The position numbers and the translations under genes are program-made. This document shows positions 15,760 through 24,454 of a stretch of DNA of 64,000 nucleotides, piece by piece (position 1 is the first letter of the stretch; the number at the start of each line of letters is the position of its first letter). This DNA is from Aquimarina muelleri DSM 19832 (GTDB lineage: Bacteria; Bacteroidota; Bacteroidia; Flavobacteriales; Flavobacteriaceae), in NCBI RefSeq assembly GCF_000430665.1, contig NZ_KE387189.1:1-64000 (forward strand), in the 5' to 3' direction. A model generated the notes under the pieces. That model was not told the DNA's origin. It saw nothing but the letters and a program-made list of their open reading frames with translations, and did not search any database.

Positions 15760-17112
15760 ATGAAACTCTTAAAAAAAATTATTGGTATTACACTTATAGT
15801 ACTTGTAGCAGGGGCTTGTATTACCGCTATCCTCAGTTATCCTAAACTAACCATACTTACAGGATATTCTGCAAAAAACATGAATTCATCGGTTTTTATT
15901 GCAAACCGAAGTTTAGAATATACAGATGCAAATGATAACGATTTCTCCCCTGTAAATCTGGCAGAAGATATTATAGATAAAAAGAAAAATATGACGGTTG
16001 CTTCTGTATTTGGGCTTAAAGAAAGAAAAGCAATCTATAGAAAAGGACTAGGTAGTGTTTTGATTGATGAAAATTTTGATGAAAAGGTACCTGTAGTAGT
16101 CCCAAATAGAACGATAGTACCTACTAAATTATCCTATCCTTATGGAGACTTGGAACAAAAAGATACTATTTTTAATTCTATTAATTATAAAAAGATAGGT
16201 AATGCTGTTACTTCGATATTTGATACTGGTGTAGATAAAATAAAGAATACAAGGGCTGTCTTGGTTATCCATAAAGATCAAATCATTGCAGAAAAATATA
16301 TAGACGGCTTAGATAAGACCTCAAAATTACTGGGGTGGTCTATGACTAAAAGCATTATTAGTACTGTGTATGGTGTTCTCGATAAACAAGGGAAAATAGA
16401 CATTAATGATAAGGCTCCAGTACAAGAATGGAAAAATGATGAGAGAAAAAATATTACAATCCATAACTTATTACAAATGAACTGTGGTTTAGAATGGGAA
16501 GAGGATTATGGTTCTATCTCTGATGCTACAAAAATGTTATACGTAGATGCTGATATGACGTCTGCTCAAATTCATAAAAAAGCAATTCATAAACCAAATG
16601 AGTACTGGTACTATTCTTCTGGCGTATCTAATTTATTATCAGGTATATTAAGAAAACAATTTAAAAGTTATCAAGAGTATTTGGATTACCCTTATCGCGA
16701 ATTTATTGATAAAATCGGAATGCATTCTATGCTTATAGAAACAGATATGGCGGGTAATTTTGTAGGATCTTCTTATGCTTGGGCAACAGTTAGAGATTGG
16801 GGTAAATTTGGGCTTTTATATCTTCATAAGGGAAACTGGAATGGGGAACAAATTTTTAATCCTGATTGGGTAGATTATGTTACTACACCAAGCCCAACTT
16901 CTAACGGGGATTATGGTGGTCATTTTTGGTTAAATGCAGGTGGTTTTTATCCAGATGCACCTAGAGATATGTTCTCTGCAAATGGATTTCAAGGGCAAAG
17001 AGTATTTATAATTCCATCTAAAGATTTAGTAATTGTTCGTTTTGGGTTGATAGGAGATGCAGGTGTAGATTTTAATACGTTTTTAAAAGAAATTATTTCT
17101 GCAATAAATTAA
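15760..17112 (+). CDS. Membrane-anchored serine hydrolase, beta-lactamase class C fold
   Basis: A 450-residue protein of the class C beta-lactamase/PBP4* superfamily. A hydrophobic N-terminal segment (about 5-28) acts as signal or anchor. The SxxK motif is S194-M-T-K197 in LLGWSMTKSIIST. The Tyr motif appears as YYSSGVSN and a C-terminal HFWLNAGGF region follows. Such proteins are more often esterases, D-aminopeptidases or amide hydrolases than resistance enzymes, and the substrate is unknown. It lies on the plus strand between sufD and sufS, has its own terminator, and splits the SUF cluster. Confidence 0.87.
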   Translation: MKLLKKIIGITLIVLVAGACITAILSYPKLTILTGYSAKNMNSSVFIANRSLEYTDANDNDFSPVNLAEDIIDKKKNMTVASVFGLKERKAIYRKGLGSVLIDENFDEKVPVVVPNRTIVPTKLSYPYGDLEQKDTIFNSINYKKIGNAVTSIFDTGVDKIKNTRAVLVIHKDQIIAEKYIDGLDKTSKLLGWSMTKSIISTVYGVLDKQGKIDINDKAPVQEWKNDERKNITIHNLLQMNCGLEWEEDYGSISDATKMLYVDADMTSAQIHKKAIHKPNEYWYYSSGVSNLLSGILRKQFKSYQEYLDYPYREFIDKIGMHSMLIETDMAGNFVGSSYAWATVRDWGKFGLLYLHKGNWNGEQIFNPDWVDYVTTPSPTSNGDYGGHFWLNAGGFYPDAPRDMFSANGFQGQRVFIIPSKDLVIVRFGLIGDAGVDFNTFLKEIISAIN

Positions 17113-17119
17113 TATACCA

Positions 17120-17156
17120 AAAACCCCCACAAGTATTAAATACTTGTGGGGGTTTT
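17120..17156. terminator. Bidirectional terminator between convergent genes
   Basis: The arms AAAACCCCCACAAGTA and TACTTGTGGGGGTTTT enclose a 5-nt loop. It serves the hydrolase gene (plus) and sufD (minus). Confidence 0.92.
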
Positions 17157-17184
17157 GTGTGATTTAAAAATAGTTTTTTCTGTT

Positions 17185-18498
17185 TTATAAATCAAAACCA
17201 AGGTTAACACCTAGTTTTTTGGAAATTAACTTATTAATTCTACTTTTTAGCTGAGGTATTTTTACACTTGATAGTACATTATTAGCAAATGCATACATTA
17301 ATAAAGCTCTGGCTTCTTTTTCTCCTATACCTCTGGATCTCATATAAAATAATGCACTATCATCTAATTGCCCTATAGTACAACCATGTGAGCATTTTAC
17401 ATCATCTGCAAAGATTTCTAACTGAGGTTTAGAATTAATGGTTGCTTTATCACTTAACAATATATTGTTATTAGATTGAAAAGCATTTGTTTTCTGAGCC
17501 TCTTTATTTACAATTATTTTACCGTTAAAAACACCTGTTGCTTTTTCATCAAAAATACCTTTGTAATCTTGATGGCTTTCGCAGTTAGGTTCTTTGTGGT
17601 GTACTAATGTATTATGATCTACGTGTTGTTTTCCTTCGATAATTGTTATACCATTAAGAATAGAATCAATTCCCTCTCCTTTTTGATAAAAATTAAGATT
17701 GTTTCTGGTAATATTCCCTCCAAAAGCGAAAGTATGTACAGATGCCACACTTTGCGTATGTTGTTCTATGTAGGTACTATCTATTAAGGATGCATTTTGA
17801 TTATCGTTCTGTATTTTATAATAATCTACAACAGCTCTTTTATCTGCAAAAATCTCGGTTACAGAATTAGTTAAAACTGGATTATCTGTTAAGCTTTGGT
17901 GACGCTCTATAATTTGTACATGAGAGTTTTCGCCAACAACAATCAGATTACGAGGTTGTAACATTTGTGCAGATTCTATTCCTGTAGAGAAATGTATAAT
18001 TTGTATTGGTTTATCTGCCAGTTTATTTTTTGGAATATAGATATATGCTCCTTCTCTAGAAAAAGCAGTATTTAGGGATGTTATACCATCTTCTGTTGCT
18101 ATTTTGTTAAAATAGTTTTCTATTATGGAACGATATTTTTCATGTGTTAATGCAGAAGACATTAAACAGACATCTATTTTATCATGTGTAGTTTCGGATA
18201 AATGAGAAGAATACTTTCCATCTATAAACACAATTTTATAAGTATCCAGATCATGAAGAAAGTATTTTTTTATATCCTTAAACTCTAAATTGTCCTCTTC
18301 CTTTGAAAAAATACTATAATCATGTTTTAAAACTGCGTTTAGCGAAGTATATTTCCACGCTTCTTCTTTTTTGGTAGGAAATCCTTTTTCTTCAAAAGTT
18401 TTAATAGCTTGGCTTCTGATATCATGAACAGCACTATCCACATCTACTGTATCTTCAAAAGCCAAAAAAGAGGATACTAATTTATCTTTCAACTCCAT
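17185..18498 (-). CDS. sufD: SufD, Fe-S assembly scaffold subunit
   Basis: A 437-residue SufD. It pairs with SufB in the SufBC2D complex, where clusters are assembled in the cytosol. Seen are the N-terminal KKEEAWKYTSL motif and the C-terminal signature QLEIFADDVKCSHGCTIGQL followed by DDSALFYMRSRGI, with the conserved Cys/His. It is followed by a strong terminator, so it ends the sufABCD transcript. The 85-bp gap to sufC has no terminator. Confidence 0.95.
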   Translation of the reverse strand: MELKDKLVSSFLAFEDTVDVDSAVHDIRSQAIKTFEEKGFPTKKEEAWKYTSLNAVLKHDYSIFSKEEDNLEFKDIKKYFLHDLDTYKIVFIDGKYSSHLSETTHDKIDVCLMSSALTHEKYRSIIENYFNKIATEDGITSLNTAFSREGAYIYIPKNKLADKPIQIIHFSTGIESAQMLQPRNLIVVGENSHVQIIERHQSLTDNPVLTNSVTEIFADKRAVVDYYKIQNDNQNASLIDSTYIEQHTQSVASVHTFAFGGNITRNNLNFYQKGEGIDSILNGITIIEGKQHVDHNTLVHHKEPNCESHQDYKGIFDEKATGVFNGKIIVNKEAQKTNAFQSNNNILLSDKATINSKPQLEIFADDVKCSHGCTIGQLDDSALFYMRSRGIGEKEARALLMYAFANNVLSSVKIPQLKSRINKLISKKLGVNLGFDL

Positions 18499-18583
18499 AT
18501 TTAATTGCTTATTGTCTGTTGTTTGTCGTTTTATTTAAATAAAAGCTACGTTTACTATCGATGAATAATCGACATCCAACTAA

Positions 18584-19339
18584 TTATGCATTTATTTCTT
18601 CCTTAATCCAATCGTATCCTTTTTCTTCTAATTCCAGAGCTAGATCTTTAGTTCCTGACTTTACGATTTTACCATCGTACAATACATGTACAAAGTCTGG
18701 AACTATATAGTCTAATAATCTTTGATAATGTGTAATAACTATAATGGCATTGTTGTCACTTTTTAGTTTGTTTACGCCATTAGCAACGATACGAAGAGCA
18801 TCAATATCCAATCCAGAGTCTGTTTCATCCAGAATGGCTAATTTTGGTTCCATCATTGCCATTTGAAAAATCTCGTTACGTTTTTTCTCTCCACCAGAGA
18901 AACCTTCATTAAGAGAACGAGATAAAAATTTACGGTCGATTTCTAATAATTCAGATTTTTCACGAATTTTTTTAAGCATATCCTTTGCTGGCATTTCTTC
19001 AAGGCCTTGTGCTTTTCGCGTCTCATTAATAGCAGTTTTCATAAAATTAGTAACCGTTACCCCAGGAATTTCTACAGGATATTGAAAAGACAGAAAAACA
19101 CCTTTATGAGCACGTTCCTCAGGTGCTAACTCTTCGATGTCTTCAGTTTCTAAAAGGATTTTTCCTTTAGTAACCTTGTATTCTTCTTTACCTGCTATAA
19201 TATTCGCCAATGTGCTTTTACCGGCACCATTAGGCCCCATAATAGCGTGTATCTCTCCTGCTTTTACATTTAGGTTAAGACCTTTTAAGATTTCTTTCCC
19301 TTCGATACTTGCGTGTAAATCTGTAATTTTCAGCATCAT
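18584..19339 (-). CDS. sufC: SufC, ABC-type ATPase of Fe-S assembly
   Basis: A 251-residue ABC ATPase. Seen are Walker A GPNGAGKST, signature LSRSLNEGFSGGEKKRNEI and Walker B MEPKLAILDETDSGLDIDAL, all characteristic of SufC. ATP hydrolysis reshapes SufBC2D during cluster building. The start is ATG at 19339 or 19336. It begins 3 bp after the stop of the lactonase-like lipoprotein gene, which sits unusually between sufB and sufC. Confidence 0.97.
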   Translation of the reverse strand: MMLKITDLHASIEGKEILKGLNLNVKAGEIHAIMGPNGAGKSTLANIIAGKEEYKVTKGKILLETEDIEELAPEERAHKGVFLSFQYPVEIPGVTVTNFMKTAINETRKAQGLEEMPAKDMLKKIREKSELLEIDRKFLSRSLNEGFSGGEKKRNEIFQMAMMEPKLAILDETDSGLDIDALRIVANGVNKLKSDNNAIIVITHYQRLLDYIVPDFVHVLYDGKIVKSGTKDLALELEEKGYDWIKEEINA

Positions 19340-19342
19340 CTC

Positions 19343-20221
19343 TTAATTTAAATATTTAGGTGCTTTTGGCAATTTATTAAAATCTTCTTTTTGGTGTTGT
19401 AGATATATTTTTGCATTTTTTGCTTTAGCAAAAGCTTCAAATTCATCCATACTTTTTAAAGTTTGTTTTGTGTCAAAATTAAAAATAGGAACTCTTCTGT
19501 GTTCTCTATTTTCATACATATGATACAAATCTCCTGTTAATAAAAGCGGGCCATGTTCTATCAAATCGAGGTATAAAACTTGATGCCCAGGAGTATGTCC
19601 TGGCATAGATTTGATAACGACACTTCCGTCGCCAAAAACATCAAAATCCCCGTTTATTTTTTTTATGTTTGTTAACTCTTTAATGGCATTATAGTTATCC
19701 GTATTTTTTTTCTGACTCGTTGGACTAGTAATAGAATCATATTCTACTTCTTGTACTAACCATGTAGAATTCTTGAAAACATTAGCATGACCAGTATGGT
19801 CAAAATGAGAGTGTGATAAAGCGATATACTTAATATCTTTTATACTCATCCCTATAGATTTCAATTGATTTCCTACGGAATCCTTTCGAGATACAGTAAA
19901 TGCTCCACTAGCATCTGTAAAAGGTTCTGACAAATCAACTAGCATTTCAGGAAGACCTGCATCCCACATTAAATTACCTTTGGGGTGACTGATTATATAA
20001 AAAGCATTAGCAAATTCTTTGGTTTGACCATGATATGTGGTGTCTTGTGAAAAAAGTTCTAAGTTATTAACCATTATATGACCACCGTCTAAAGTGAAAA
20101 GCTTTACATCTGGTTTTTTTATTTCTTCAGAATTAACTATGGGATCTGAATTTTGTTTTTTTGTTTCTTTACAGGCAAAAATAACCACAGAAACAAATAA
20201 TAAGGATATGTATTTTTTCAC
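19343..20221 (-). CDS. Lipoprotein metallo-beta-lactamase hydrolase, lactonase-like
   Basis: A 292-residue MBL-fold hydrolase with lipobox VIFAC near residue 16, so it should be envelope-anchored. The zinc motif is SHSHFDHTGH, followed by MPGHTPGHQ and LLTGDLYH. The N-terminal KLFTLDGGHI and overall pattern resemble AHL-lactonase (AiiA/AttM-type) hydrolases, though the substrate is not certain. The start codon is GTG. It is embedded between sufB and sufC, 3 bp before sufC, hence co-transcribed with iron-sulfur genes. An exported hydrolase there is odd. Confidence 0.83.
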   Translation of the reverse strand: MKKYISLLFVSVVIFACKETKKQNSDPIVNSEEIKKPDVKLFTLDGGHIMVNNLELFSQDTTYHGQTKEFANAFYIISHPKGNLMWDAGLPEMLVDLSEPFTDASGAFTVSRKDSVGNQLKSIGMSIKDIKYIALSHSHFDHTGHANVFKNSTWLVQEVEYDSITSPTSQKKNTDNYNAIKELTNIKKINGDFDVFGDGSVVIKSMPGHTPGHQVLYLDLIEHGPLLLTGDLYHMYENREHRRVPIFNFDTKQTLKSMDEFEAFAKAKNAKIYLQHQKEDFNKLPKAPKYLN

Positions 20222-20269
20222 TTTATTTTTTATATTTTTTCTTCTCTTCGCAAAGATTTTCTCAATTAT

Positions 20270-20671
20270 TTAGTGATTATGACCTTTGTGACTTGCTTCT
20301 TCTGTACCTTTAATTTGATCCGATGATTTGATCTTAGTTGGCAATTCTGATGTTGGAGCACTTACTCCTATAATTTCTTTTATTTCAACTATTTCTTCCC
20401 AACCTTCTTCTGGATTAGGTTTTACGATTCCTTTTATTACTACGGGAACCATGTCATATTCTTCTCTTTGTAGAGGTTCTATTTTTTTGGCTAACTCATG
20501 AGTTAAATCATTAATTACTACTCCGTAAATAAAATCAGTACCTTTTATAACTGCTGCATCGTCGATAAAAATAAACTCTCCGCGAATTAAATCGGATTCT
20601 CCTGATTTACTTTCAGACTTACAAGAAATAACAATAAGGCTTAATACAATTAAAATAAATAGTTTTTTCAT
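20270..20671 (-). CDS. Small lipoprotein of unknown function
   Basis: A 133-residue predicted lipoprotein with lipobox LIVISC near residue 17 and a His-rich end (ASHKGHNH) that could bind metal. The core, GEFIFIDDAAVIKGTDFIYGVVIND, is beta-rich, with a conserved-looking VPVVIKGIVKPNPEEGWEEIVEI segment suggesting an OB-like fold. No family was recognised. It follows sufB by 26 bp and precedes the MBL lipoprotein gene, so two envelope proteins interrupt the suf order. Confidence 0.75.
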   Translation of the reverse strand: MKKLFILIVLSLIVISCKSESKSGESDLIRGEFIFIDDAAVIKGTDFIYGVVINDLTHELAKKIEPLQREEYDMVPVVIKGIVKPNPEEGWEEIVEIKEIIGVSAPTSELPTKIKSSDQIKGTEEASHKGHNH

Positions 20672-20697
20672 AAAAGTAGAATTTGATGGTTACACAA

Positions 20698-22143
20698 TTA
20701 CCCCACAGAACCTTCTAGGGAAATTTCTAAAAGTTTTTGAGCCTCTACCGCAAACTCCATAGGTAGTTTGTTTAGCACTTCTTTACTAAAACCATTAACG
20801 ATCAATGCAATTGCTTTTTCTGTATCAATTCCTCGTTGGTTACAATAAAAAATCTGATCTTCACCTATTTTGCTAGTAGTAGCTTCATGTTCTATTTGAG
20901 CAGTTTTGTTTTTTGCTTCTATATAAGGAAACGTATGTGCGCCACATTCATTGCCCATCAATAATGAATCACATTGTGAAAAATTACGTGCATTGCTTGC
21001 TCTGCTGTTTATTTGCACTAATCCCCGATAACTATTATGAGATTTTCCTGCAGAAATACCTTTAGAAATAATAGTACTTTTGGTGTTTTTACCTAAGTGT
21101 ATCATTTTTGTTCCAGTATCTGCTTGTTGGTAATTATTGGTTACTGCAATAGAGTAAAATTCTCCAACAGAGTTATCTCCTTTAAGTATGCATGAAGGGT
21201 ATTTCCAGGTTACTGCAGATCCTGTTTCTACTTGTGTCCATGAAATTTTGGCATTAGCCTCACAAATTCCTCTTTTAGTAACAAAATTAAAAACTCCTCC
21301 TTTTCCTTCGGCATTACCAGGATACCAATTCTGGACAGTAGAGTATTTTATTTCTGCATCATCTAGTGCTATTAACTCTACAACAGCTGCATGTAATTGA
21401 TTTTCGTCACGAGAGGGAGCTGTACATCCTTCGAGATAGCTAACATAACTACCTTGATCTGCAATTACTAAGGTGCGTTCAAATTGTCCTGTTCCTGCCT
21501 GATTTATCCTAAAGTAAGTAGACAACTCCATAGGACAACGAACACCTTTTGGTATATAACAAAAGGATCCGTCACTAAAAACTGCAGAGTTTAAAGCTGC
21601 ATAAAAATTGTCTTTTTGTGGGACAACAGATCCAATATATTTTTTAACCAGTTCTGGGTGTTCTTTTATGGCCTCAGAAATGGAACAAAATATAATTCCT
21701 TTTTCTCCTAATGTTTTTTTAAATGTTGTAGCTACAGATACAGAATCCATTACAATATCTACAGCAACTCCTGCTAGCTTTTTTTGCTCATCTAATGATA
21801 TTCCAAGTTTCTTAAATGTATCCAATAACTCAGGATCTACCTCATCTATACTATTATACTTTGGTTTTTTATTAGGTGCGGAATAATAGGAAATATCTTG
21901 AAAAGCAGGTTTTTTGTAGGTAACATTAGCCCATTCTGGTTCTTCCATTTCTTTCCAAACACGAAAGGCCTCTAACCTCCATTCTGTCATCCATTCTGGT
22001 TCTTCTTTTTTCTTAGAAATTGCACGAACTATATCTTCATTAAGACCAACAGGAAAAGTATCAGATTCTATATCGGTATAAAATCCATACTCATATTCTT
22101 TGGTTTCTAATTCTTTCTTTAAGTCGTCTTCGGTATACGCCAT
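20698..22143 (-). CDS. sufB: SufB, Fe-S assembly scaffold subunit
   Basis: A 481-residue SufB, the core scaffold of SufBC2D. Seen are the opening with [20 protein letters not shown], the central [40 protein letters not shown], and the C-terminal [20 protein letters not shown] with conserved cysteines. Length is normal. It lies 40 bp after sufA and heads the BCD order, which is interrupted by two lipoprotein genes before sufC. Confidence 0.97.
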   Translation of the reverse strand: MAYTEDDLKKELETKEYEYGFYTDIESDTFPVGLNEDIVRAISKKKEEPEWMTEWRLEAFRVWKEMEEPEWANVTYKKPAFQDISYYSAPNKKPKYNSIDEVDPELLDTFKKLGISLDEQKKLAGVAVDIVMDSVSVATTFKKTLGEKGIIFCSISEAIKEHPELVKKYIGSVVPQKDNFYAALNSAVFSDGSFCYIPKGVRCPMELSTYFRINQAGTGQFERTLVIADQGSYVSYLEGCTAPSRDENQLHAAVVELIALDDAEIKYSTVQNWYPGNAEGKGGVFNFVTKRGICEANAKISWTQVETGSAVTWKYPSCILKGDNSVGEFYSIAVTNNYQQADTGTKMIHLGKNTKSTIISKGISAGKSHNSYRGLVQINSRASNARNFSQCDSLLMGNECGAHTFPYIEAKNKTAQIEHEATTSKIGEDQIFYCNQRGIDTEKAIALIVNGFSKEVLNKLPMEFAVEAQKLLEISLEGSVG

Positions 22144-22183
22144 TTTCTTGACCTTGAAATAATTCAGGGTATTTTTTTATCAA

Positions 22184-22513
22184 TTAAAGGGAAAAACTTT
22201 CTCCACAACCACAAGTTCTACTTGCGTTAGGGTTATTAAACACGAATCCAGTACCATTTAGTCCTCCTGAATACTCAAGAGTTGTTCCTATTAGGTACAG
22301 GAAACTTTTTTTGTCTACAATGATTTTTATATCGTTGTCTTCAAAAACTTTATCTTCGTTTTCTTGATTTTTATCAAACTTCAAATCGTATGATAAACCA
22401 GAACATCCGCCACTTTTAACACCTACACGTACATAATCTACAGAAGCATCATACCCATCATCACTCATCAGTTCAATGATTTTCTTTTTAGCTATATCAG
22501 ATACTTTGATCAT
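22184..22513 (-). CDS. sufA: A-type Fe-S carrier protein (SufA/HesB family)
   Basis: A 109-residue A-type carrier with the three conserved cysteines: one in SGGCSGLSYDL and two in SRTCGCGESFSL at the C-terminus. It would accept clusters from SufBCD and deliver them to target proteins. As the first gene of the cluster, just after a -7 box, sufA is the natural name. ErpA-like function cannot be excluded. Confidence 0.92.
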   Translation of the reverse strand: MIKVSDIAKKKIIELMSDDGYDASVDYVRVGVKSGGCSGLSYDLKFDKNQENEDKVFEDNDIKIIVDKKSFLYLIGTTLEYSGGLNGTGFVFNNPNASRTCGCGESFSL

Positions 22514-22546
22514 ATTTTTGTAAATAGATTAATTCTAAATTGAATG

Positions 22547-22554
22547 CAAATATA
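22547..22554 (-). promoter_or_regulatory. -7 box (TATATTTG) for the sufAB-CD operon
   Basis: An exact TAnnTTTG match on the minus strand lies 33 nt before the sufA ATG. No convincing TTG was seen at -33. No IscR-like or Fur-like operator was recognised by eye. Confidence 0.45.
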
Positions 22555-22644
22555 CTACATAAGTATATTTTATACACGAAACCTAACATTTATCTATTAT
22601 ATATTAGGATAAGAAAAAACTATAGTGATGGTAAAAGGGGCTTT

Positions 22645-23706
22645 TTAGAATTCAGAAAAACGGTCGTCATTTAAAAAATCATCATCAGTGAGGGTTTTTA
22701 AAAAAGCAATAATTAATTGTTTTTCCTCAGTAGTCATTGGGATTCCTTTAATGTTATTTTGACTTTTGAATATTGGATCTAAGGTCCTAGAATCTACCAT
22801 GCCATCACTATAATGATTTAAAACATCTTCTAAAGTTTTTAATCTGCCATCGTGCATGTATGGAAAAGTAAGTTCTATGTTTCTTAAACTCGGAACTTTA
22901 AATTTATAGATATCTTCTTCTAAACCTGTTACTCGTTTTCTGCCTACATCATTATACTCTGGATCTATTGGCAAACCATTATTGCGATACGATTGATCCG
23001 TAAATAATGTTCCTTGGTGGCATGAGGCACATTTGGACTTAAACAGTTCTAAGCCTGCACTTTCTTGCTCAGTAAATACAGAACCTTCATTTCTTTCTAC
23101 TTTATCGTATTTTGTATTTGCCGAAATCATCATAATCATAAACTGAGAAATTGCCTTGAGCATATTATCTGAATTTATTTTTTGATCTTCAAAAGCTTCT
23201 GCAAATAATTTTACATATTCTGGTTGCTCTTCTAATTTTTTTATAATGCCTGTAAATGTTTCGTTCATTTCAACTTCTGCAGTAATCGGTATAATAGGTT
23301 GCAGATCTAGATGTATTGCTGCACCGTCCCATGTAAACTCTTTCATAAAAGCCATATTATGTAAAGGTTGTGCGTTTCGAGTACCCAGCGCACCATTTAC
23401 TCCATGACTTACAATATGTGTATGGTGGGTAAATGCAAAATCTTGTATATGGCAAAATCCACAAGAGATTACTCCATCTGATGCCAGACGGCCATCATAA
23501 AATAATTTTTTGCCTAATTCAAACCCTTTTTCTGTAGGAGGATTAAGAGTAACATTATAACTAGGCTCTGGAAAATTTGCAGGAACAGTAAATTCTAGTT
23601 TAGCATTCTCTGTAATGGGTACATAATCTTCCTTTTCTGAACTACAGGAAGTCCAGAAAAGGAGAGATATTATGTATACCAAAATTCGTAATTCCATATT
23701 ATTCAT
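22645..23706 (-). CDS. Dihaem peroxidase lipoprotein, MbnH/MauG-like
   Basis: A 353-residue dihaem cytochrome of the bacterial CcP/MauG family with lipobox FWTSC near residue 17. Haem-binding motifs are C82-GF-C85-H86 and C226-AS-C229-H230, followed by FPYMHDGRLKTLEDVLNHYS. It overlaps the MbnP-like gene by 8 bp. In methanotrophs MbnH oxidises a tryptophan of MbnP, and this pair probably works the same way (inference from pairing). A later start, ATG 23697, is possible. Confidence 0.9.
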   Translation of the reverse strand: MNNMELRILVYIISLLFWTSCSSEKEDYVPITENAKLEFTVPANFPEPSYNVTLNPPTEKGFELGKKLFYDGRLASDGVISCGFCHIQDFAFTHHTHIVSHGVNGALGTRNAQPLHNMAFMKEFTWDGAAIHLDLQPIIPITAEVEMNETFTGIIKKLEEQPEYVKLFAEAFEDQKINSDNMLKAISQFMIMMISANTKYDKVERNEGSVFTEQESAGLELFKSKCASCHQGTLFTDQSYRNNGLPIDPEYNDVGRKRVTGLEEDIYKFKVPSLRNIELTFPYMHDGRLKTLEDVLNHYSDGMVDSRTLDPIFKSQNNIKGIPMTTEEKQLIIAFLKTLTDDDFLNDDRFSEF

Positions 23707-24454
23707 TTATGCTCGCTGCGCTAAACATCGTAGCGCTATTTTCTGCAATTTTTGGAGCATTTTCGGGATCTACCTGAATATCACTTTTTATAGATAAAGA
23801 ATGTGTGTTTACACTATCAAATATTTTGGCTATATCTGCATTTATAACTACTCTTGAAGTCGCATTTTCTTTGATGTTTAAAGTGTTTGGTAAATCCAAA
23901 ATAACTTCTTTATAATTATCTAATGTTGTGCCGTGGCTACCTATGTGTATTTTAAAATCTGTATTTTCTTGCCCTCCTACAGAATAACCTCCTTCAAATT
24001 TAAGAAATATATAACCTGCAGACCAGCTCCATAGCATTTCATTTTCTTGTGCCGTAGGTATAAAATTATTTGTCCTATGTAACGGGTATTTGGATTGATC
24101 TACGCCAATACCGAATCTAATCTTTGTATATTCACCTTCGGATATAGTGTTTAGTTCTATGGTTTTACTTTCTGCTACTTCTTCATTAATCAGGAAATAA
24201 CTTTTTTCTGTCGGGTACTTAAATTCTTCTCCATTAGCCTTAATAAAAACAATATTGCTAATAATATACTTTAGTTGTGAAATAGTGTATGTTTCACCAC
24301 TTTTATTGGTATATGAAGTATTATTCATAATAATTGAAGTGTTCTCTATACTATTGTTAAAATTAAGGTTTACACTACCCACTTTTACATCATCATCGTC
24401 TTTACATGATGTTATTGCTAAAATCGTAAATACGATTATTATTATATTTTTCAT
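23699..24454 (-). CDS. MbnP-family lipoprotein
   Basis: A 251-residue lipoprotein (lipobox AITSC) of the MbnP family: VNLNFNNSIE near the N-terminus, SQLKYIISNIVFIKANG, IRFGIGVDQSK, and the Trp-rich MLWSWSAGYIFLKFEGGY. MbnP proteins are periplasmic or surface proteins linked to copper handling, and one conserved tryptophan can be converted to kynurenine by the partner peroxidase. The gene overlaps the upstream lipoprotein gene by 4 bp and the downstream peroxidase gene by 8 bp, implying coupled translation. Confidence 0.88.
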   Translation of the reverse strand: MKNIIIIVFTILAITSCKDDDDVKVGSVNLNFNNSIENTSIIMNNTSYTNKSGETYTISQLKYIISNIVFIKANGEEFKYPTEKSYFLINEEVAESKTIELNTISEGEYTKIRFGIGVDQSKYPLHRTNNFIPTAQENEMLWSWSAGYIFLKFEGGYSVGGQENTDFKIHIGSHGTTLDNYKEVILDLPNTLNIKENATSRVVINADIAKIFDSVNTHSLSIKSDIQVDPENAPKIAENSATMFSAASINE

